A stretch of DNA of 43,878 bases from Lachnospiraceae bacterium C10 (GTDB lineage Bacteria; Bacillota; Clostridia; Lachnospirales; Lachnospiraceae), in the NCBI GenBank assembly GCA_900100095.1, contig FMTN01000019.1, positions 48,142-92,019 of the forward strand, read 5' to 3'. The notes under the pieces are model-generated. The model did no database searches, had not been told where the DNA came from, and saw only the letters and a list, made by a program, of their open reading frames with translations. The position numbers and the translations under genes are program-made. Shown here one piece after another: positions 1 through 8,365 of this stretch (position 1 is the stretch's first letter; every line of letters starts with the position of its first letter).

Positions 1-82
1 TTTGACTCATGCCCCTGTCATTCAACTGCTCTTTAATTGTTGCCCCAGGTGGCGTTGCAATATAACTGCGACTTCTCACCAT
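1..82 (-). CDS. HigA-like XRE-family HTH protein, 5' end only
   Basis: Partial gene running off the left edge; only 27 codons are visible. The start ATG is at 82-80, with a strong AGGAGG site 8 bases upstream (minus strand). The peptide contains IATPPGATIKEQLNDRGMSQ, the characteristic opening of HigA-type antitoxins and of HTH proteins fused to an ImmA/IrrE-like metallopeptidase domain, just before the helix-turn-helix. Established: HigA proteins bind DNA and neutralise HigB RNases, usually encoded immediately upstream. No HigB-like ORF is seen between 83 and 355, so the fused HTH-peptidase form or an orphan regulator is at least as likely. The window ends before this can be decided. Confidence 0.72.
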   Translation of the reverse strand, partial: MVRSRSYIATPPGATIKEQLNDRGMSQ

Positions 83-145
83 AGTGCTACCTCCTCGTAT
101 AATAACGACAGTTTATTATCTGGCATAGTCCGGTCGGATGCGGAT

Positions 146-178
146 ACCGTAACCGACCAAAATACGGTTGCTAACGGT
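146..178. promoter_or_regulatory. Two-part inverted repeat upstream of the HigA-like gene
   Basis: ACCGT-AACCG at 146-155 is mirrored by CGGTT (165-169) and ACGGT (174-178), giving two nested 5-bp arms with a 4-base internal loop. It lies about 65-95 bases upstream of the HigA-like start. HigA proteins commonly autoregulate through inverted repeats, so an operator is plausible, but no clear promoter frames it. Confidence 0.3.
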
Positions 179-293
179 AACCAGCTCCTATATTTAACTT
201 TTTATTAGGAAAAATCAATCAAATGTCATCTGATCGTTGTCCTGATAAAGGACAGATTTAAAATGAGTCAAACTGAAACGTCCCCAGTGACTC

Positions 294-324
294 AGAAAAA
301 GAAGCGGGCCAATTCTGACCCGCC
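294..324 (-). terminator. Rho-independent terminator of the FN3-like secreted protein gene
   Basis: On the minus strand GCGGG and CCCGC arms (304-308 / 319-323) enclose a 10-base loop and are followed by CTTCTTTTTCTG. It lies about 30 bases after the stop codon at 356. Confidence 0.75.
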
Positions 325-355
325 GCTCGACTGAATAATTTGTATTATTTCTTAT

Positions 356-1498
356 TCACTTCTTCCATTTGTATTGTTTTACAGTTGACCACTTACCATA
401 GGTTTTCTTCCCATTTTTGGTCTTATATGCTCTAACCCGGATATACCAGGTACCTTTCGGAAAGTTCTTAATGTTAATATAATTATATTTCTTAGCTATT
501 GTTGCACTTGTGGTTGAAGCTTTTTTGAATTTGCTTGTCTTTGACAGCTGCAGCTGATAACCAGTTACACCACTTAATTTCTTCCATGTAACCCGGAAGC
601 TCTTACTATTTGTCTTTTTCACCTTGGTAATCTTGGTCTTGGCGACAGTCACCGTTGCAGGCTTTGATTTTTTTTCAAGAGTATAAATCCACAGATGGAA
701 AGCAGTTCCGCCGTATTCATATTGAGGCGAAGAGCTTGCACTGTCGGATCCTGTACCATCACTGAATACAATTGCTATGTGCTCACCTACTGTTGTGCTC
801 TTTGGCATTTCTGCATATACTGTTGCACTTGCATTAATGTACTTGCCTGCTGATTCATCCCTGGGAGAAAGCCAGGTTGATGACTGTCCACGAGCGCAAA
901 AATCCGCAAGGGAATTCTTATTGTTGGAGACATAGGTTCCAAACTGTATTCCGTCAGCCTCTTTATTCTCCTGAGATATGTAAAGATGTGAACTCCCCCT
1001 GCAGTAATTATAGTTGACAGGATTCTGGACATATGCCCGCATGGTAAGGCATGCCTCCTCACCCGGGCTGTAGCTGGACTTAGGCTGCGAGCACTCATGG
1101 TATGCATCTATTGACTGATAATAGCTCTCACTGGTATTAATATTCCTCACGTGAATCTGTATATATCCATCTGACGTAGTACCACTCCAGAACTGCGCCC
1201 GCCATGCATCAACAGTCCTGTCATGCCGCTGACCTCCGTTAGTACCGGATGGAGGAAGATAAGTCTGCTGACTTGTCAAATTCCATACATAGGTGTCGGC
1301 AGTCTCATTAACCGTTCTGGTCTCTATCCCTGAAACAGCTACACCATCCGGCATTACCACATCGTAAACTGCCCTGCCGTCCTGCCATTCAATGGTATTA
1401 TTTTCAGCAAAAGCTGTAGTTGGTGTCATGGAAACAGCTATTATCAGCGTGCTTGCCAAAGACAGTAATCTTCTGCCGACAGTTCCTTTTCCTCTCAT
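356..1498 (-). CDS. Secreted protein with C-terminal fibronectin-III-like domain
   Basis: 380 residues. The start at 1498 is preferred over the longer ORF (1525) because AGGAGG at 1507-1512 lies 8 bases upstream of it and the peptide then begins MRGKGTVGRRLL, followed by a hydrophobic stretch and a likely cleavage site after AFA (about residue 31). The middle (about 32-285) has several cysteines spread between about residues 130 and 205 and no recognisable fold. The last ~95 residues (KTKITKVKKTNSKSFRVTWK onward) have the TWKK..GYQLQ...RVRAYK pattern of Lys-rich FN3-like domains common in secreted Lachnospiraceae proteins; a similar unit occurs in the 1707-residue protein at 14702-19825. No sortase motif or transmembrane anchor is visible. 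It is probably a monocistronic exported protein of unknown function. Confidence 0.72.
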   Translation of the reverse strand: MRGKGTVGRRLLSLASTLIIAVSMTPTTAFAENNTIEWQDGRAVYDVVMPDGVAVSGIETRTVNETADTYVWNLTSQQTYLPPSGTNGGQRHDRTVDAWRAQFWSGTTSDGYIQIHVRNINTSESYYQSIDAYHECSQPKSSYSPGEEACLTMRAYVQNPVNYNYCRGSSHLYISQENKEADGIQFGTYVSNNKNSLADFCARGQSSTWLSPRDESAGKYINASATVYAEMPKSTTVGEHIAIVFSDGTGSDSASSSPQYEYGGTAFHLWIYTLEKKSKPATVTVAKTKITKVKKTNSKSFRVTWKKLSGVTGYQLQLSKTSKFKKASTTSATIAKKYNYINIKNFPKGTWYIRVRAYKTKNGKKTYGKWSTVKQYKWKK

Positions 1499-1636
1499 AA
1501 GCAATACCTCCTGAAATAAAATCAAGTCATGTGGATGGTTCTTTTACCTCAGTCTTCTATTATGTTTTTACTGATTTCTATTTTACCATACTTCTGCAAA
1601 ATCTAGTGAAAAAAATCTCATTAAGCCATACAGAAG

Positions 1637-1684
1637 AAACAGGATAAAACATTTGGTATCTTAACCAACCATTTTATCCTGTTT
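1637..1684. terminator. Perfect 13-bp inverted repeat between two minus-strand genes
   Basis: AAACAGGATAAAA (1637-1649) pairs with TTTTATCCTGTTT (1672-1684), and the loop contains a second small stem TTGGT/ACCAA (1653-1657 / 1664-1668). It lies about 60 bases downstream of the DUF4143 ATPase stop, so it is probably its terminator; T runs on both sides would allow bidirectional use. Confidence 0.6.
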
Positions 1685-1746
1685 ACTATATTTCATACCC
1701 TTTTTTTTATTTGTAATGATGCTGGGACCACTTAAGGATAAGTGTA

Positions 1747-3066
1747 TCATTTAGCATATCTATCTATATTCCACTCTAAATACAAAGGGATACTATATGT
1801 TACGGTTGCTTCACAAAGATTCATTGCTATGTTTTTTCTAGAAAGTTTTAAGCCCTTCCTCGGATGATATTTCTTACAAAACTGCTTATAACTCTTTGCT
1901 TGTGTATTATCCGCTGCCTTTACTTCAACAGGGACAATCTCTCCCTCTTCTTCATAGATAAAGTCAACTTCAGCTGTATTCCCAGAACGCCAAAAGAACG
2001 GCGCTTTACCTAATGACTTTAATTCATTCAAGACATAGTTTTCCGCAAACGCACCTTTATATCTGACATAAAGATCTGACTCTTCCAATATCGTCCGCAC
2101 AGAAATCTTTGATTTTGCTCGTAATAATCCAACATCAGACATATATACCTTAAAATATGTTTTATCTGCTGCTCCCTCTAAAGGTATTTCCGGTTTCTCT
2201 ACCAGTTCTGCTCTTATAAGCAATCCTGCGTCTACCAACCATTGCAAGGCGTCTTCTAGCTCTGCCGAACGTTTTCCTTTCTTAACATGAGAAAAAACAA
2301 ATTTATTATTCTCTTTTGCCAATTGTACTGGCACAGAATCCCATATCCAACGAATCTTTGGTACATCTGTAAGCGGTGCGTGTTTAGAGAAATCATCTGC
2401 ATAATCCTCTAATATTTCATTCTGAACCTCTTCGACTTCATCGTAGTCATGTGTCTCAATCCATGTTTTCACTACTTCCGGCATACCACCAACAATATAA
2501 TATGCTTTAAGCAGTTCTTCCATCGGTTCCTTATATATTTTAGGTATCTCACGGTCGGTTGGCCATTCGTCAAAAACTTCGATTAAATCCATCCTATCAT
2601 TTGCAATAACGAATTCCTTAAAGCTCATTGGATAAAGTTGAAGACGATTCACCTTCCCTACTGGGAATGAAATCTGTTCCCTCTTCAGTGCCACACCGAG
2701 AAGTGAACCGGCACACACAATATGCAAATCTCTCATCTTCTCGCAGAAATACTTCAAAGACGTAATTGCTCTTGTACATTCCTGAATCTCATCAAAAAAA
2801 ACCAATGTTTCACCGGGCGTGATCTGCGTCTTAAAATGCCTTTCCAGCTCACTTACAATTCGATTTACATCAAAGTCATAATCAAAAATCGCAGAAAGGG
2901 TTTCTTCTGATTCAAAGTTGACATATACATAACTCTGAAAGTTTTTCTTGGCAAACTCATCTACTATATAAGTCTTTCCGCATTGCCTGACTCCAGTAAG
3001 AATAAGGGGCTTTCTACGTGACCTATTTTTCCATTTTTCCAAATCTTTCAATATTTCTCTATACAT
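1747..3066 (-). CDS. AAA-type ATPase with DUF4143 domain
   Basis: 439 residues. The N-terminal AAA_14 ATPase has Walker A GVRQCGKT (25-32), Walker B LVFFDEIQ (88-95) and the GSLLGVALK sensor-like motif near 118-126. The C-terminal half is a DUF4143 region; its tail reads EVDFIYEEEGEIVPVEVKA (about 376-394), the PD-(D/E)XK-nuclease-like pattern seen in this family. Family members are common in anaerobes and have no settled role; defence or toxin-like roles have been suggested. Start ATG 3066-3064 is preceded by GGAGG with a short 4-base gap. The promoter is unusual: three palindromes at exact 32-bp spacing cover it (see 3075-3158), implying tight repression, perhaps by the protein itself. The gene appears monocistronic. 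Confidence 0.88.
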   Translation of the reverse strand: MYREILKDLEKWKNRSRRKPLILTGVRQCGKTYIVDEFAKKNFQSYVYVNFESEETLSAIFDYDFDVNRIVSELERHFKTQITPGETLVFFDEIQECTRAITSLKYFCEKMRDLHIVCAGSLLGVALKREQISFPVGKVNRLQLYPMSFKEFVIANDRMDLIEVFDEWPTDREIPKIYKEPMEELLKAYYIVGGMPEVVKTWIETHDYDEVEEVQNEILEDYADDFSKHAPLTDVPKIRWIWDSVPVQLAKENNKFVFSHVKKGKRSAELEDALQWLVDAGLLIRAELVEKPEIPLEGAADKTYFKVYMSDVGLLRAKSKISVRTILEESDLYVRYKGAFAENYVLNELKSLGKAPFFWRSGNTAEVDFIYEEEGEIVPVEVKAADNTQAKSYKQFCKKYHPRKGLKLSRKNIAMNLCEATVTYSIPLYLEWNIDRYAK

Positions 3067-3074
3067 AGCGCCTC

Positions 3075-3158
3075 CAAAAGTCCTATGACTTTTGCAGTGA
3101 TTATAGCAAAAGTCCTATGACTTTTGCAAATTGTTTCACAAAAATCATAGGAGTTTCG
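3075..3158 (-). promoter_or_regulatory. Promoter with three palindromic operators spaced 32 bp apart
   Basis: Perfect 8-4-8 palindromes CAAAAGTC-N4-GACTTTTG occur at 3075-3094 and 3107-3126, with a degenerate third copy at 3139-3158. Start-to-start spacing is 32 bp both times, about three helical turns. On the minus strand -35 TTGCAA (3124-3129) and -10 TATAAT (3100-3105) are separated by 18 bp, and copy 2 fills that spacer. Copy 1 lies between the -10 and the ribosome binding site. A bound repressor would block the promoter completely. Confidence 0.82.
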
Positions 3159-3189
3159 TTTTAAAGAAAAATGCTCTGTGGGTATGGCA

Positions 3190-3729
3190 CTACGCCGGAT
3201 GATCAAATGTCGGCAGTTCATCTATAACTTCCTGCAACGGCGACCAGTCCATAGGGTTAAAGTCCTCCTCCTGATTCGCTGTGCCTTTCGGCTGGCTTTT
3301 CCTTTTCTTCTTTGCCAGATCGGCATCGGTATCCGGCAGCTTCTTATACTCAGGGGTGGCTTTGAATTCCTTGATCACTTCGTTCATGGCTGCAATGATA
3401 TATTCCTTTGCCGGGTCTTTATCCGAGACAGAATTTAAAGCTGCTGCAATGATACGATTCACTTCCTGCTTGGTTCTTGCGCTTTTTAACTGTGCTTTCA
3501 AACTGTCCGCCATTTGCCGAATCCGCAAGTATTCCATGTAGGCCGCCGGATCCGTCTGTTGCAGAAATCTTATCTCCTCCGGTGACAGTTTTTTCCCGGC
3601 CTTTAATTTCGCCCGGATCCTCTCACTCATCCGGTTTCTTTCCTTGTCTGACATCTGCCGTGGATCATGATTCAGGCGTTCCATGACATACTCGCCAAGT
3701 TGTTCCTTTGTCTTCCATTGAACTTCCAT
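3190..3729 (-). CDS. Small charged helical protein, hypothetical
   Basis: 179 residues, no signal peptide or membrane segment. The ATG at 3729 follows a good site (AGGGGG, 7 bases upstream). The sequence is rich in Lys, Glu and Arg and looks mostly alpha-helical; residues about 20-110 could form coiled coil or helical hairpins (for example SDKERNRMSERIRAKLKAGK). The C-terminus is acidic and Pro/Asp-rich (EEDFNPMDWSPLQEV). I do not recognise the family. It lies between the FIST-GGDEF terminator and the DUF4143 promoter, so it is probably transcribed alone, with a hairpin in its leader (3746-3773). A cytoplasmic protein is all that can be inferred. Confidence 0.65.
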   Translation of the reverse strand: MEVQWKTKEQLGEYVMERLNHDPRQMSDKERNRMSERIRAKLKAGKKLSPEEIRFLQQTDPAAYMEYLRIRQMADSLKAQLKSARTKQEVNRIIAAALNSVSDKDPAKEYIIAAMNEVIKEFKATPEYKKLPDTDADLAKKKRKSQPKGTANQEEDFNPMDWSPLQEVIDELPTFDHPA

Positions 3730-3745
3730 AAATAACCCCCTTCAT

Positions 3746-3773
3746 AATCGAGTAGGCTGGCTCCTACTCGATT
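3746..3773 (-). promoter_or_regulatory. Perfect 11-bp hairpin in the leader of the small charged protein gene
   Basis: AATCGAGTAGG (3746-3756) and CCTACTCGATT (3763-3773) flank a 6-base loop. It ends about 16 bases upstream of the start codon, adjacent to the ribosome binding site at about 3737-3742. No T tract follows on either strand, so a translational or mRNA-stability role is likelier than termination. Confidence 0.5.
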
Positions 3774-3800
3774 TCAACTCTGTTTCACACCTCGTTATAC

Positions 3801-3846
3801 AAAAAGACACCCTGTCCACGACTCCATCCATGGATCAAAGGTGCCT
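3801..3846 (-). terminator. Probable terminator of the FIST-GGDEF gene
   Basis: On the minus strand GGCACC and GGTGTC arms (3840-3845 / 3806-3811, with one G-U pair) enclose an inner ATCCATGGAT palindrome and are followed directly by TTTTTG. It lies about 45 bases after the stop codon at 3891. Confidence 0.5.
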
Positions 3847-3890
3847 TCCTTAGCTCACGCTATCACTATATTGTATATCGGCAGACAACA

Positions 3891-5654
3891 TCAGATGATT
3901 ACCTTCACCCGGTTTCTTCCTCCCTCTTTTGCTTCGTAGAGAGCATCATCTGCACGCTTTACAAGAGAGTCCATCGTGTCAGTTTCCTTCATAGCTGTAA
4001 CTCCGAAGCTCATGGTGACATGCTGAACGGTAACATAACAATTCTCTTCAATGGTAGACCGTAACACTTCCGCAAAATCTTTTGCCTCTTCCACCGTTGT
4101 ATTCGGAAGAGCACATAAAAATTCTTCGCCACCCCACCGGCCGTAAACATAGGATGGGTCCATCCTGTCTTTCATCAGGTCAACAGTTGCTTTTAATACC
4201 ATATCTCCCACATCATGCCCGTAAGTATCATTCACGTGCTTGAAATGATCAATATCCATAAACAGAAGGGATACCGGAGAATGGTCCTTTTTCCCAAACT
4301 CAATCATCTCCATGATCTTATGCTCTAACTCCCATCGGTTATACACCTTCGTGAGCTGGTCTGTGTATGCCATTTTACCAAGCTCTTTATTTAACTGATC
4401 CAGCTCCGTGGAGGTTGTCTCAAGGAAGTGAAGAATCCGGTCGACAAACGGAATATACGCCTGTTCTTCTTCTGCTTCTACACTCTCATCTGCAAGATGG
4501 TTGCTGTCATACATCTCATCCTCTGCGGTAGCGTCTTCTGTCAGACCCACAGCCACCAGGGCACTGTTTAATGCACCGCCTTCCCCTTTGGAAGAATAGA
4601 AGATTTCCGCGTATCCGATGGCAAGAGACAGATCCGGCATATCCTTCCGAAAACGCTCCGGTTCATTTCCCGCCTGATCCTTCAGAAAGCGAAATCTGTT
4701 CCCGCATTCAAAGAGAAACAACGCCTGGGGCTGAAACTTTCGCATACGCTCTGCTGATTGATCGATTTTATGAAAAAGGAGATCCGGATTGCCATAGGAA
4801 AGTCGAAACCGCTCTCCTTTCACAACATCGGAAGTAAAGATGATGGCACCTCTCTCATCATAAGCTGCCGGAACGCGGGAAATCACCGTATTGTTCCTGT
4901 GGAACACCAGCGGGAATTCACATACATTCTGAACAAAATACTGATTCGGTTTAACCTTGAGGTATTTGGAATAGACCTCCGTTGCCGGCTTATGATTAAT
5001 CTCTAAAATGACATTGTCGCCCTCGGTCTGGGTCACAAGCATTTTCACCCCGATCTCCTTAAAACCAAGACAGTTATCCATATAGATTCTAAGGTCTTTT
5101 CCGTAGAAAATAACAGCAACAATTCCATTCTGATATGCCTTCTGACCATACACATAGGCAGGATTCAATTTACGAATGCTTCGACCGGCCTTGATACCGA
5201 AAACAGGAAGATGACAGTGCCGAAATTCATTCAGAAAGCTGTGTATCGCTGCACTGCCGCAAGAATAGCAAAGAAGCATGCAGCGTGCATCGGGGCGGCT
5301 TAATAGTGCTTCACTGGCCATGCGTCCCGAGCTGAATCCTGTCATCTGATCCATGTCGAATTCCATAACAGTAAGCGACGTTTTGAAAAGATAGGTGACA
5401 TTTAATTCTACCGGACACTCACTGATATCAAATTCAATATCAGCAATATTCGCATTGGTAATTCCTGCAATCGTCGCCTTCCCGCACTGGCTTTTCAGAT
5501 GTTCTACAAGAGCCTCATCCTCCAGATCCAGCCGCGGATTATACAACTGAATCAGAACATCCTTTGCGTTTTGATAGTTATCATCTTTTATAATGGTAGA
5601 TAGAATCGAATCCATTTCTTCGATCGTCTTGAATTCATATTTTTTCTGAATCAT
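3891..5654 (-). CDS. FIST-domain diguanylate cyclase (GGDEF)
   Basis: 587 residues, soluble. The N-terminal ~390 residues match the FIST_N/FIST_C sensory layout, including CYSCGSAAIHSFLNEF and the CGNRF...EPERFRKDM segment typical of FIST_C. An acidic linker (about 395-420) and a short helical region lead to a GGDEF domain with an intact GGEEF signature at 508-512 and the usual FMDIDHFKHVNDTYGHDVGD metal/substrate region. Established: GGDEF domains with GG(D/E)EF condense two GTP to cyclic di-GMP. The RxxD product-inhibition site expected just before GGEEF is absent (Val and Pro at the key positions), so feedback inhibition is probably missing. FIST domains are thought to sense small ligands such as amino acids. 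The start is supported by AGGAGGTGAT. Possible effectors are the nearby envelope and motility genes; none is proven. Confidence 0.88.
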   Translation of the reverse strand: MIQKKYEFKTIEEMDSILSTIIKDDNYQNAKDVLIQLYNPRLDLEDEALVEHLKSQCGKATIAGITNANIADIEFDISECPVELNVTYLFKTSLTVMEFDMDQMTGFSSGRMASEALLSRPDARCMLLCYSCGSAAIHSFLNEFRHCHLPVFGIKAGRSIRKLNPAYVYGQKAYQNGIVAVIFYGKDLRIYMDNCLGFKEIGVKMLVTQTEGDNVILEINHKPATEVYSKYLKVKPNQYFVQNVCEFPLVFHRNNTVISRVPAAYDERGAIIFTSDVVKGERFRLSYGNPDLLFHKIDQSAERMRKFQPQALFLFECGNRFRFLKDQAGNEPERFRKDMPDLSLAIGYAEIFYSSKGEGGALNSALVAVGLTEDATAEDEMYDSNHLADESVEAEEEQAYIPFVDRILHFLETTSTELDQLNKELGKMAYTDQLTKVYNRWELEHKIMEMIEFGKKDHSPVSLLFMDIDHFKHVNDTYGHDVGDMVLKATVDLMKDRMDPSYVYGRWGGEEFLCALPNTTVEEAKDFAEVLRSTIEENCYVTVQHVTMSFGVTAMKETDTMDSLVKRADDALYEAKEGGRNRVKVII

Positions 5655-5684
5655 AGGTTATCACCTCCTCAATCACTTTTCTTG

Positions 5685-5713
5685 ATTTTACATTGTGAAC
5701 TGCTGTAATGCAA
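5685..5713 (-). promoter_or_regulatory. Candidate sigma-A promoter for the FIST-GGDEF gene
   Basis: Minus-strand TTGCAT (5708-5713), a 17-bp spacer and TAAAAT (5685-5690), about 30 bases upstream of the start codon and just after the enolase terminator. Confidence 0.5.
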
Positions 5714-5720
5714 TCTGAGA

Positions 5721-5756
5721 AAAAAAGGTCCCCTGGCATTATTACCAAGGGACCTT
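5721..5756 (-). terminator. Strong terminator of enolase
   Basis: AAGGTCCC (5725-5732) pairs with GGGACCTT (5749-5756), with an inner TGG/CCA stem and one mismatch; on the minus strand it is followed by a run of eight T. Confidence 0.92.
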
Positions 5757-5793
5757 CGACTATGTCAATAATATGATTTCAAAAAGGAGATTC

Positions 5794-7154
<1,361 letters not shown>

Positions 7155-7169
7155 TTAGGCTATGCCTGT

Positions 7170-7226
7170 AAAAAAACTGCTATTCTATTTTGTGTTAGAT
7201 AACTCTAACCAAAGATAGAATAGCAG
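7170..7226 (-). terminator. Strong nested terminator of the Bce-glycosyltransferase operon
   Basis: CTGCTATTCTAT (7177-7188) pairs with ATAGAATAGCAG (7215-7226), and an inner GTTAGA/TCTAAC stem (7194-7199 / 7204-7209) extends the fold. On the minus strand seven T follow directly. It lies just past the glycosyltransferase stop at 7233. Confidence 0.93.
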
Positions 7227-7232
7227 AACTTC

Positions 7233-8360
7233 TCAGGATATACAAGAGATAAAATTACGGATTTCCTCATACCGTTGTAATAAAGCCTGTTTCGCTGTCG
7301 ACGGTACCCAGCTTCCATTATGATGATGTACGGTATAGCTTTGTTCGGTTCGATAGGTAATTCCTGTATCAAAGCTTTTCCCGGTCAATACCTCAAAGGG
7401 ATAAACCGTGATATCCTCTACCTGTTGAAAGCCTCCGTTTTTCACCAGCCCGTGCTGCTGTATCACATTGGTATAGCGCACCGGACAGGTGGAGAGATCC
7501 TCTGTCCCGTCCTCCTTGATAAACGGGCGCTCCTCATAGCTTTTACAGATCTCTTCCAGAATCCGGTTTCCTTTTTTAGCTCCCATTCCGGAGCCGCACT
7601 CGATCCGGTTCAGTGACTCGAAGCTCATATAGGCATCGTTATAGAGCAGATCATCAATGGGACGAAGCATTTCCACGTCCAGATCCATATAGATGCCGCC
7701 ATATCTCCGAAGCACATCGGCTCTGGCATAGTCCGATGCAAAGGCCCAGTTCTTCCGCTGCACAGCCTGCTCATAAAAAAGGCAGTTCCCCGGATGATAA
7801 GTCTTCTGATTCCAGATGCGAATCTCCAGATCCGGCGCATACTTTTCCCAGGAGGACAGACATTGCCGATAAACCGGCGGCATTACATTATCACCAAACC
7901 AGAAGGTATGGATCACCTTTGGAATCACCGGAACCGGATTCTTTCGATAGGAAAGAGGCGGCTTGGGTGCTGACAACATGCAAAGGTCTTCATACAATCC
8001 TTCCAGATAGATGGATGGAATGGCCTCCACCAAAGATAGCTCTTCATCACGTCGGATCTGATTCATAACCTCCGAATAACCTGTGACACAGACCAGAATC
8101 AGGAACTGACCGGCTCCCTTTTCCCGGATCCGGTCAGCAAGCTCCCTCTTTGTTATCTTCCCGTAATGTATTCCGCCGAAGTCCAGTGATCCACCGCCAC
8201 CTACATCCAGAAATCCCTTCAGATTCGAAAGCAGACCACTATTGCAAAGAAACGGATATGTCAGATTGCGAAAATGCTTTCCATTTCCCCAGCAGATAAT
8301 GTCCTTATGTTTTAGTTTTTCAAATAATGTCTCTACTACCATATCCTTTGCATCATACAC
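7233..8360 (-). CDS. Glycosyltransferase, DXD-sugar-binding (Gly_transf_sug/OCH1-like)
   Basis: 375 residues. The GTG start at 8360 lies 5 bases after the permease stop (8366), implying translational coupling as the last gene of the Bce operon; the only other in-frame start (ATG 8342) has its AAAGGA too close. Residues 145-330 carry the fold of capsule/OCH1-type glycosyltransferases: IPKVIHTFWFG (146-156), AFASDYARADVLRRYGGIYM, and the metal-binding DLD at 226-228. The first ~130 residues (CWGNGKHFRNL...FLILVCVTGYSEVM) look like a separate Rossmann-like domain. It probably transfers a nucleotide sugar to an envelope glycan; donor and acceptor are unknown. Its position after a peptide-antibiotic resistance transporter suggests surface modification as part of the same stress response, which is inference. 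Confidence 0.82.
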   Translation of the reverse strand: MYDAKDMVVETLFEKLKHKDIICWGNGKHFRNLTYPFLCNSGLLSNLKGFLDVGGGGSLDFGGIHYGKITKRELADRIREKGAGQFLILVCVTGYSEVMNQIRRDEELSLVEAIPSIYLEGLYEDLCMLSAPKPPLSYRKNPVPVIPKVIHTFWFGDNVMPPVYRQCLSSWEKYAPDLEIRIWNQKTYHPGNCLFYEQAVQRKNWAFASDYARADVLRRYGGIYMDLDVEMLRPIDDLLYNDAYMSFESLNRIECGSGMGAKKGNRILEEICKSYEERPFIKEDGTEDLSTCPVRYTNVIQQHGLVKNGGFQQVEDITVYPFEVLTGKSFDTGITYRTEQSYTVHHHNGSWVPSTAKQALLQRYEEIRNFISCIS

Positions 8361-8365
8361 GATAT

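Noticed and set aside
2-208. 68-residue plus-strand ORF at the left edge
   Set aside because: It runs antisense to the HigA-like start and its leader, with low-complexity composition and no start signal.
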